The position numbers were made by a program, and so were the translations under genes. A stretch of 52,494 nucleotides of DNA, taken from Patescibacteria group bacterium. Its GTDB lineage: Bacteria > Patescibacteriota > Minisyncoccia > UBA6257 > 02-FULL-45-10c. Positions within the stretch are counted from its first letter, which is position 1; each line of letters starts with the position of its first letter. This document shows, piece after piece, positions 44,301-49,209 of this stretch. The notes beneath the pieces were generated by a model. It was not told the origin of the DNA. It ran no database searches and saw only the letters and a program-made list of their open reading frames with translations. The DNA is taken from positions 1-52,494 of the forward strand of contig JAHILT010000017.1 of the NCBI GenBank assembly GCA_018896875.1, read 5' to 3'.

Positions 44301-44767
44301 TAGACTGGAAGATTGACAGCTTTTATTTGATGGTGTGTGGTACCAAAACTTTCATAATCATTTTTCTTGCATTCAGCAGGACTATGCGCTGCGCCAGGAT
44401 TGCGCAATAAAGATGCCAAATAGTTTCCATCAGCTATTGTGCTCCAGTTGGGTATTGTGCTATCAATTGCCTTCCATAATTCTTCAAGATTAGAAGCAAG
44501 AGCATAGGGTATTTTTATAGTGTCTAAACTTAGTCTTATTTGTGTAATTTTGTTCCAGTTAGGAAAATCCGATTGATTAAAAATACAATACTTATTTTCT
44601 TCTAAATCATTAAGTTGCGCGAAACTTCCGTTTTCTTTAAAGGCAGCACAATGTATTATATTACCATCTTCATCTATTGCATTTTCGTAGCCTGCAAGGC
44701 TATCTTGGGCAAATAAAAAAACAAATCCAAAAGTTATCAATAATAAAAATTTAATTTTGTTATTCAT
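41390..44767 (-). CDS. Giant exported protein with repeated Ig-like modules
   Basis: 1125 residues with a signal peptide (about 6-25). Residues about 351-476 and 485-605 are tandem copies of one module, each with 'WQIxxGKTFELxWDV', 'SS-IKNN-xxPL-I-TSS' and 'TGxYTFxxxVNNxEFP'. Further Ig/PKD-like units follow ('EIEKDEFATLTWEVADAEKV', 'IISTTYTLTAIGF'-type) after and before a proline run ('EEPEPPPPPPKPF'). Near the C-terminus are paired Cys units ('SCEASGSWGG', 'CEYAEWCSLEPG'). Long exported CPR proteins of this kind are likely surface or adhesion factors. No catalytic domain is visible. Its upstream region holds palindromes with the TCTCACGCGTGAGA core. Confidence 0.8.
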   Translation of the reverse strand: MNNKIKFLLLITFGFVFLFAQDSLAGYENAIDEDGNIIHCAAFKENGSFAQLNDLEENKYCIFNQSDFPNWNKITQIRLSLDTIKIPYALASNLEELWKAIDSTIPNWSTIADGNYLASLLRNPGAAHSPAECKKNDYESFGTTHHQIKAVNLPVYFSIPRIYDKIKTEIIRSCLPGEINTSKSANSITIWCYINYHTPPRDVYGTFYPSNYPPLKFDGCGLRSDENSMSLSTNATLNSENDRFEIDAYNKLILKWGLSNPSARCDLSGDNATSPSNSFERKIEVGEVGINVRTGEITPKSDDFPFENVKRGIYIYTFSCYGVLDGKNSPERGKEEKEIKVFVGDIPPDPEIKDFKIITEGNEDLTDISAIPNSKSKWQIIKGKTFELKWDVENDEYGDENGSPLSIDIFSQTGIEKSKFVASSKIKNNENEPLLIDTSSFETGIYTFTIKVNNDEFPASDNGLEEATFEPIKISVKDLRDVLPNPEINDFEIVEDNKDLIPMPVDSTTEWQIPIGKTFELEWDVKVEYNKYSGPLDISVYLKKGIGDEKLLSSSDIKNNRDNPLKINTSSLRTGTYTFVLRVNNSEFPESEGGPEEAMRKLNILVGNVEDMPLPEVEFSTDKTEIEKDEFATLTWEVADAEKVSIDHNVGNSLSGTANVRPAISTTYTLTAIGFNGASKTKTVRIEIKSASIELPEWEEPEPPPPPPKPFREQEVLPEKDTIDLKVNGVDGPITIESQSKFTLSWNLDKYCLATGSWLKVKLKAGSEDITLKKNGKYTYSLYCPGSGSDTVVVNVVGGTGGDSRSGLIDNLLGRKDKLSEEQMPVAEASISTDQITYSQDITVARGEPTDLYVKVNQDINNDGKTSRDATEGWSSLLTNSGYCLYNIDLARNPAEFKGMVKSPENAKECNVRLGNFTFNNEPGTYRYGIFRLLQNDKKFSNISYVDITVEGPPPPDTAPIINFKIDGNDASEQIIGAPAEYNLIWSVANADSCEASGSWGGEKELEGIQRFVSSVKKNFNYTLTCVGELGTTIKSIALRVVEAPTCSFTALPPTIDKQSAFITDSELSWKCEYAEWCSLEPGVNEEINTYGSIRVSPDQTTTYILTCNNSSVSKSFEAEVIVEE

Positions 44768-45014
44768 TTTTTAAAAATTTAATTCGGAAACAAATTATTT
44801 TTTTATCTTTAAAGTAATATCCGAATTTTTATTATTTAATGTATTTATAGATTATCATTTTTTTGAATGTGATACCAACCATAAAAATATAAATTTCTAA
44901 AGAAGGCTTATCTTTTCTCTTTTTCTCTTTTCCTCAATTCTTCTTTCTCTATTTTTGTTTTTCTATTCTTATTTTTGCATTTATATCTATATATATAAAT
45001 TTAGATAATCATTT

Positions 45015-45040
45015 CCATAGTCTCACGCGTGAGACTATGG
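45015..45040. repeat. 26-bp perfect palindrome with TCTCACGCGTGAGA core
   Basis: Flanks CCATA and TATGG extend the shared 16-bp core symmetrically. Confidence 0.85.
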
Positions 45041-45093
45041 ACTTTTTTAAAAATCACCCATTTTTTAATTATTTTACTTTTTAAGTAATTATA

Positions 45094-45123
45094 TTCTTTA
45101 GTCTCACGCGTGAGACTAAAGAA
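45094..45123. repeat. 30-bp perfect palindrome with the same core
   Basis: Flanks TTCTTTA and TAAAGAA, different from the neighbouring copy yet fully self-complementary. Confidence 0.85.
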
Positions 45124-45221
45124 CCTTTAAGGTTTTTAACTGTCTACTTTATTGTTTTTTTAATTACCTTTTTATCAAGTTTTCGATTATCCAGTTTTTA
45201 CTTTTTACTAAGTAGCTATCC

Positions 45222-45257
45222 TATCCCCATGGTCTCACGTGTGAGACCATGGGGATA
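45222..45257. repeat. 36-bp palindrome with the same core, one central change
   Basis: Flanks TATCCCCATG and CATGGGGATA around GTCTCACGTGTGAGAC, where the central CGCG has become CGTG. It is 16 bases beyond the stop of the TrpR-like gene, with no T-run. Confidence 0.85.
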
Positions 45258-45272
45258 ATGTAAATTCTAAAG

Positions 45273-45659
45273 CTATAAAATATTTAAAATATTTTCTGCG
45301 CCTTTATATTTTCGCTGATAAACTCTTATTTTTTTATGTTTTGTTAGAGTTGAATATTTTCTTTTTCTGTTGGGATTTTTACTATATCTTCTACCTTCTA
45401 AGATATCTTTTGTCTTACTTATTGTATTCGCCGAAACATTTAGAATTTTTTTAATATCACAATATTTTTTATTTTGATTTAATAGTTTCATTGTCGCTAT
45501 TCTTCGAAAAATAATACATTTTTCATAATCAGTTAAAAACTTATCAAAGAACTTATTTAAACTATCAATAGAATTAATATTTTTGAATTCTCTTAATAAT
45601 TCATTAATAATTTCTTTCTCAATAAACTTATCTAGTTTTTTATTAATTGAAGACTTCAT
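45273..45659 (-). CDS. TrpR/YerC-like helix-turn-helix protein
   Basis: 128 residues from ATG 45659 ('MKSSINKKLDKFIEKEIINE'); the frame is open to a GTG at 45725 inside the upstream palindrome, an unlikely start. The middle matches the TrpR/YerC superfamily: 'LNKFFDKFLTDYEKCIIFRR', 'IATMKLLNQNKKYCDIKKIL' and the recognition helix 'VSANTISKTKDILEG'. The tail is strongly basic (RYSKNPNRKRKYSTLTKHKK), suited to DNA backbone contact. A promoter with TATAAT and TG lies upstream and its -35 region is covered by a 34-bp palindrome, suggesting autoregulation; a second palindrome follows the gene. Confidence 0.8.
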   Translation of the reverse strand: MKSSINKKLDKFIEKEIINELLREFKNINSIDSLNKFFDKFLTDYEKCIIFRRIATMKLLNQNKKYCDIKKILNVSANTISKTKDILEGRRYSKNPNRKRKYSTLTKHKKIRVYQRKYKGAENILNIL

Positions 45660-45693
45660 ATTAAATTGATTGCTATTTTTTATATCAATAATA

Positions 45694-45722
45694 ATTATAT
45701 CACAATAAACCTTACTTAGTCT
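45694..45722 (-). promoter_or_regulatory. Extended -10 promoter of TrpR-like gene
   Basis: On the minus strand TGATATAAT gives an extended -10 (TATAAT at 45694-45699). At 17 bp upstream the -35 position falls inside the palindrome 45710-45743 and has no consensus match. The start codon 45659 is about 35 bases downstream. Confidence 0.6.
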
Positions 45723-45743
45723 CACGCGTGAGACTAAGTAAGG
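45710..45743. repeat. 34-bp perfect palindrome over the TrpR-like promoter
   Basis: Flanks CCTTACTTA and TAAGTAAGG around the shared core. It covers the -35 region of the TrpR-like gene, the usual place for a repressor site. Confidence 0.85.
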
Positions 45744-45902
45744 CGTTCAATGACTAAATTTTTAATAACTGATTATTATTTCATTTCTCTCTGCTTGTCT
45801 GTGTGCGTGGTCGAGAATCTAGTTTTTCTGTTTATCGTTAGAAAATTAGTAATTTATCGTTTAGGGTTTGTTTGGGCCAATTAGAAATTATTAATTAGAA
45901 AC
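45744..45902. other. Short AT-rich gap
   Basis: No gene, promoter or hairpin that I can support; leads into the structured inverted repeat. Confidence 0.5.
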
Positions 45903-46067
45903 CCCGCACCAGAAACTTCGCCGGGCAGTGAGAATTCAATTGCCCCCGCTTAGCGGGGGCAGTAATTGAAATAAATCACTATCTGGAAATAAAAATAGTT
46001 AAGTAATATAAAAAAGTTATATAATTATTGATTGAATTTCTACTGACCCGGTTCGTTTCGGTGCGGG
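45903..46067. repeat. 165-bp imperfect inverted repeat with internal hairpin
   Basis: Ends pair in order: CCCGCACC(A)GAAAC with GTTTCGGTGCGGG, CCGGGCAGT with ACTGACCCGG, and GAATTCAAT with ATTGAATTTC. Inside is a perfect hairpin TGCCCCCGCTTAGCGGGGGC A (45941-45961). It could be a MITE-like element or a structured RNA, since a hairpin with a weak T-run (46074-46109) follows. Confidence 0.6.
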
Positions 46068-46073
46068 ACTAGT

Positions 46074-46109
46074 CCAGCACTGAGCCCTGCTCTAGTGCTG
46101 GGTTGTTTT
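46074..46109 (+). terminator. Hairpin with short T-run
   Basis: Stem CCAGCACT / AGTGCTGG, followed by GTTGTTTT on the plus strand; it could end a plus-strand RNA from the inverted repeat just upstream. Confidence 0.5.
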
Positions 46110-46112
46110 AGT

Positions 46113-46547
46113 CTATATATTCTCATAATGTCTTATTTCGGAATTTTTGAATAGTTCTTTAAGATTAAGATCTTTGGGATTTTGAAGGTAAATTTCTATA
46201 GCAATTAAATCTATTTGCCATCCTTTTTCTTCATCTATTAATTCTGGATGAGAATTTGCATAAAGAAGCACAGTTCGTTTTACTTTTTTAAATTTAGCTG
46301 GATTAAGATTGTTTTCTGGTGAAAAACAATCTGTGAAACATTTTTCGTTTTGTTTCACAGAAGTGTGAAACATTTTTAATGCTTTAACTTCCACAAATAC
46401 TAGAGTTTTATCCTTTTTTCTACATATAACATCTATCTCTCCCCATGGATATCGAACATTTCTTTCAATTATCTTATATTTTTTATCCACTAAGTACTGG
46501 CAAGCGATATCTTCTCCTATTTGACCTATTCTAATATGGTTTGGCAT
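46113..46547 (-). CDS. YraN/UPF0102 family nuclease-fold protein
   Basis: 144 residues of the Holliday-junction-resolvase-like UPF0102 family: 'GEDIACQYLVDKKYKIIERN', 'RYPWGEIDVICRKKDKTLVF' and 'VEVKA', with the PD-(D/E)xK residues E, D and ExK in order, then 'KFKKVKRTVLLYANSHPE'. After 'VEVKA' the family has a short loop; here about 18 residues (MFHTSVKQNEKCFTDCFS) are encoded by TGTTTCAC/GTGAAACA motifs like those crowding the upstream gap. The function in the family is not established. Confidence 0.9.
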   Translation of the reverse strand: MPNHIRIGQIGEDIACQYLVDKKYKIIERNVRYPWGEIDVICRKKDKTLVFVEVKALKMFHTSVKQNEKCFTDCFSPENNLNPAKFKKVKRTVLLYANSHPELIDEEKGWQIDLIAIEIYLQNPKDLNLKELFKNSEIRHYENI

Positions 46548-46617
46548 AATTTTTTAATTTTAAATAATTATTTTACAAATAAGTTTAACATAAATTTATA
46601 GTGTGAGACATGTTTAA

Positions 46618-46682
46618 TGTTTCACGAATTACATTAATTACATTTTACGTATAAGACTATACACAATGTTTGTCGTGAAACA
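46618..46682. repeat. 65-bp repeat bounded by TGTTTCACG / CGTGAAACA, copy 1
   Basis: Starts TGTTTCACGAATTACATTA and ends TGTTTGTCGTGAAACA, with inverted 9-bp ends. Copy 2 at 46732 follows after a 49-bp gap. The ends are halves of the ParB site TGTTTCACGTGAAACA. Confidence 0.75.
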
Positions 46683-46731
46683 TATCGATATGTTTTTTGT
46701 ATGTTTTAAGTTATTTATGGGCAACATGGAT

Positions 46732-46795
46732 TGTTTCACGAATTACATTAGATACATTTTATATATGAATTATTTATAATGTTTGTCGTGAAACA
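46732..46795. repeat. 64-bp repeat bounded by TGTTTCACG / CGTGAAACA, copy 2
   Basis: Close relative of copy 1 with the same ends and shared inner words (AATTACATTA, AATGTTTGT). More single TGTTTCAC motifs follow at 46870, 46919 and 46931. Confidence 0.75.
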
Positions 46796-46977
46796 TATTC
46801 GTGCGTCTATATAATAGAATAATACAATTTTTCCATGAATTAGATTATTAATAATTGAGTATAACTTGATGTTTCACGTTTTACATAATAATTATTTTAA
46901 GCATAAACTTGTAACCGATGTTTCACAAATTGTTTCACATTCGGCAATTTGTTTGTTATTAGCTTGCCGAATTAATT

Positions 46978-47014
46978 AAAAAGCGTGGAACATTTTTGTT
47001 CCACGCTTTTTAAG
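46978..47014. terminator. Terminator downstream of 92-residue gene
   Basis: Perfect stem AAAAGCGTGGAAC / GTTCCACGCTTTT with A- and T-runs, active for the minus-strand gene at 47051. Confidence 0.85.
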
Positions 47015-47050
47015 GGTTAGTTGATTAGAAAAGGTTAGGGGTAGTCTAGA

Positions 47051-47329
47051 TTAATTTTCTTCTTTCTCTATTTCTGATCTGATATATTCCATGGCTTCTT
47101 GTTCATTTTCTTTATATAATTCTATCAATTCGTTTTGTCGGTTTACAAACAAATCTCTAAATTTAGAAGCATATTTTTTTATCCAATCCTTTCTTATATC
47201 TTCTAATGATAATGATTTGTCCTGGTTTGCCATTAGGGAATGATATTCAATAACGCTTCTTTCAATTATTATAGCGTGTTCTTCCGGAGATAATTCTTTT
47301 TTTGGTTTTTTAAATTCTGGCGTTTTCAT
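47051..47329 (-). CDS. Small charged helical protein, unknown
   Basis: 92 residues, no recognised family. A lysine-rich N-terminus with 'KKPKKELSPEEHAIIIERSV', then helices 'SLSLEDIRKDWIKKYASKFR' and 'NRQNELIELYKENEQEAMEY', ending in an acidic tail. No membrane segment or cysteine. It precedes a good terminator, so it is probably a monocistronic gene downstream of the tRNA-Val gene on the same strand. Confidence 0.65.
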   Translation of the reverse strand: MKTPEFKKPKKELSPEEHAIIIERSVIEYHSLMANQDKSLSLEDIRKDWIKKYASKFRDLFVNRQNELIELYKENEQEAMEYIRSEIEKEEN

Positions 47330-47383
47330 TTTTTTATTGTTTGCTATTAATTATAACTCTTCTTTTATTATTAGTTGTTTGTT

Positions 47384-47458
47384 TGGTGCGCGCTGAGGGA
47401 ATCGAACCCCCGACCTACTCGGTGTAAACGAGTCGCTCTGCCACTAAGCTAAGCGCGC
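47384..47458 (-). tRNA. tRNA-Val (anticodon TAC)
   Basis: Full cloverleaf: acceptor GCGCGCT / AGCGCGC, D-arm GCTTAGTGGCAGAGC, anticodon stem ACTCG / CGAGT with loop TTTACAC, variable AGGTC, T-arm GGGGGTTCGATTCCCTC. The 3' CCA is encoded (47384-47386). Confidence 0.97.
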
Positions 47459-47505
47459 TAAAAATTTACTTTATAATAGCAATATTATTTTTTAATATCA
47501 ATATA

Positions 47506-47538
47506 AAAATCCCACACTCATTTTTGAGTGTGGGATTT
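47506..47538. terminator. Terminator overlapping the end of the 147-residue gene
   Basis: Stem AAAATCCCACACTCA / TGAGTGTGGGATTT; the TGA stop of the minus-strand gene lies within the hairpin. Confidence 0.8.
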
Positions 47539-47961
47539 AATTTTGCGAAGACACCATCCTTTTCTTGCTTTGAATATTATCCAAATTTCTGCATTGGAAA
47601 AATAAATTTGGAGAATTTTAATATCTTTATCCACAATAGAATATCCGTTAACCGAAGGATTGCTAATCGCCCATTTTCTATTTTTTGTGAGAAGGGCAGT
47701 GTATTCAATAAAAGTTTTTCTATTATGAGAAACAGAATAGCGCCAATTAATTATTAAGGGATTTTTTTGCTTGAAAAAGGTAGTTGTTATACAAAGTCCT
47801 AATCCAATCTTTTTGTTTTTAATCTCTCTATAGAACTTTATCTTGGTAACTGGTAGTAAAAAAGCTCCAATATAATCATATTTAATCTTTTTCCTGGCTT
47901 CCAATTCTATCCATTTGTTTTTGTCATTAAAATCCGGTATTTGATTGTATTCTATTTTCAT
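47518..47961 (-). CDS. Basic protein of unknown function
   Basis: 147 residues, basic (Lys-rich) with beta-rich pattern: 'EYNQIPDFNDKNKWIELEAR', 'KIKYDYIGAFLLPVTKIKFY' and 'IWIIFKARKGWCLRKIKSHT'. No signal peptide or recognised domain. The start is well supported by a Shine-Dalgarno site GAGGAGGT 9 bases upstream and by TAGACA-17-TAATAT upstream on the minus strand. The stop lies inside its own terminator hairpin. It looks like an accessory, separately expressed gene. Confidence 0.65.
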   Translation of the reverse strand: MKIEYNQIPDFNDKNKWIELEARKKIKYDYIGAFLLPVTKIKFYREIKNKKIGLGLCITTTFFKQKNPLIINWRYSVSHNRKTFIEYTALLTKNRKWAISNPSVNGYSIVDKDIKILQIYFSNAEIWIIFKARKGWCLRKIKSHTQK

Positions 47962-48063
47962 TTTTGGATACCTCCTCTTATTTTATTTTCAAATAACACT
48001 AATTTCATATTAGTCTTATAAATGGACTGTGTCTAGACAAGATTAGTAAATTGTTGGGAATCA

Positions 48064-48334
48064 GGACTCTATTTTCATAATAATCTCTAACGCGATACTT
48101 GTAAATTTCATTTAGAACAAGGAGCGAGGAAGGAAATCGCAGTTTTACTGCCTTTCCGACAAGCGACGATGTTATGAATAAAATTTACAGTATCCCGAAG
48201 GGTTGCGGTCTAAGATTGAAAATTTCTGCGTTATGCTTCCTCGTTGTGGTATAAACCACCAAACTCGTCAGCAAGCCTTGAAATTTTCAACTTATCCTAG
48301 CAACGCGTTGAGAGCTATTATGAAAATAGAGTCC
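48064..48334. mobile_element. MITE-like element, 271 bp
   Basis: Ends with terminal inverted repeats of about 31 bp (19 perfect positions GGACTCTATTTTCATAATA, then a divergent six, then AACGCG). Inside are two further nested palindromes, a 'gtaaatttcat'/'taaaatttac' pair and a 'gattgaaaatttc'/'gaaattttcaac' pair. No gene fits inside. A second copy in the opposite orientation starts near 52424 at the window end. No target duplication visible. Confidence 0.7.
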
Positions 48335-48372
48335 ATATGTGAGTAAGTTGTGGAGATAATTAATTAATAGAT

Positions 48373-48401
48373 TTGACTTTTTGAAAATTAAGTTGTAATA
48401 T
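48373..48401 (+). promoter_or_regulatory. Promoter of Nudix-like gene
   Basis: TTGACT (48373-48378), 17-bp spacer, TAATAT (48396-48401). Confidence 0.7.
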
Positions 48402-48452
48402 ATAGAGAATTGTTCATAAGTTCATTGAAAATTTTGCGTAAGGAGAGTGTTT

Positions 48453-49109
48453 ATGGGAATAGATAAAAATCCTGGACACGGCCTTCCTGGAGGAGGCGGT
48501 GGCCTTATAAATGGTATTTCTACCTCTGTTAAAGTATTAATTTTTTCTGAAAGAGGACTTTTAATAGTAAGCGAGAAGGTTTTTGAAAAGAATAGTAAAT
48601 CTGAAAGATATAAAGAATCAATGAGCTACGAAGAAGCAGTTGGTCGGATTACAAAAAGAGCAAGTTCCAATAAAATTGAGTCAAAGATACTGGGGAATTT
48701 TTTTTATAAATTCAATGCCAGTATTAAAAATTGTAAAATCTTATTGACTGCTATAAGAGAGACAGTTGAAGAAACTGGATTATTAATCAATCCACGGATA
48801 TTAAAATTTTTTCCTGTTGACAGGAGAAACAAACACCAATCAATAATTTGTCTAGGAGAAATAGTTGCGGGAAAAATGAAAAAGGAATCCGAAGAAACTT
48901 TTAATTCTTGGATACCATTAGAAGACCTACCTTATGCATCAAATGATCTTCGAGCTGAAAATTTTCCATTGGCTGCGTCAATGTATGCTAGCCATAAGAA
49001 AAAATTTTTGCGCGATGGATTAGAAATTCTTTTAAAAGAAAATTATAAGTTTCCTTTTCCAGAGGAAGAGGTAATAAATTTTCTTAAAGAAAAAACCCCC
49101 TCGTTATGA
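48453..49109 (+). CDS. Nudix-like hydrolase with degenerate box
   Basis: 218 residues from ATG 48453, set by AAGGAG about 8 bases upstream. The N-terminus 'HGLPGGGGGLINGISTSVKV' resembles the 'GLPGGG' of Nudix proteins, followed by a long insertion. The core of the Nudix box appears as 'AIRETVEETGLLI', giving the REx2EExG part, but the Gly and Glu expected 14 and 8 residues before this Arg are Asn and Cys in the local sequence. Later 'WIPLEDLP' also matches Nudix proteins. So either the box is split by the insert or the protein is catalytically altered. It has its own promoter and terminator. Confidence 0.7.
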   Translation: MGIDKNPGHGLPGGGGGLINGISTSVKVLIFSERGLLIVSEKVFEKNSKSERYKESMSYEEAVGRITKRASSNKIESKILGNFFYKFNASIKNCKILLTAIRETVEETGLLINPRILKFFPVDRRNKHQSIICLGEIVAGKMKKESEETFNSWIPLEDLPYASNDLRAENFPLAASMYASHKKKFLRDGLEILLKENYKFPFPEEEVINFLKEKTPSL

Positions 49110-49120
49110 GGGGGTTTTTA
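49093..49120 (+). terminator. Intrinsic terminator of Nudix-like gene
   Basis: Stem AAACCCCCTC / GAGGGGGTTT around TTAT with a T-run, overlapping the end of the gene. Confidence 0.9.
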
Positions 49121-49128
49121 TATTGAGT

Positions 49129-49200
49129 GGGTCAGGAAGGAATCGAACCTTCGATCGCCGAGGTATAAGCTCGGTGCTTTAGCCGCTAAGCTACTGACCC
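49129..49200 (-). tRNA. tRNA-Ile (anticodon TAT)
   Basis: Cloverleaf with acceptor GGGTCAG / CTGACCC, D-arm GCTTAGCGGCTAAAGC, anticodon stem CCGAG / CTCGG with loop CTTATAC, variable CGATC, T-arm GAAGGTTCGATTCCTTC. The anticodon is TAT, reading ATA. The CCA is not encoded. Confidence 0.93.
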
Positions 49201-49209
49201 AAATATTTA

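Larger units (their letters stand above)
44768..45272. other. 505-bp gene-free region with three long palindromes
   Basis: Very T-rich, with no gene. Three palindromes that share the GTCTCACGCGTGAGAC core are spaced at 45015, 45094 and 45222; the rest shows pyrimidine-rich runs ('tttttctctttttctctttt' type near 44912) but no clear promoter on either strand. Confidence 0.6.

Noticed and set aside
45222..45257. Palindrome as an intrinsic terminator of the TrpR-like gene
   Set aside because: No T-run follows on the minus strand and the same core occurs upstream of the gene and elsewhere.
48064..48334. Structured RNA gene
   Set aside because: Inverted terminal ends and the second copy in opposite orientation at the window edge fit a mobile element better.
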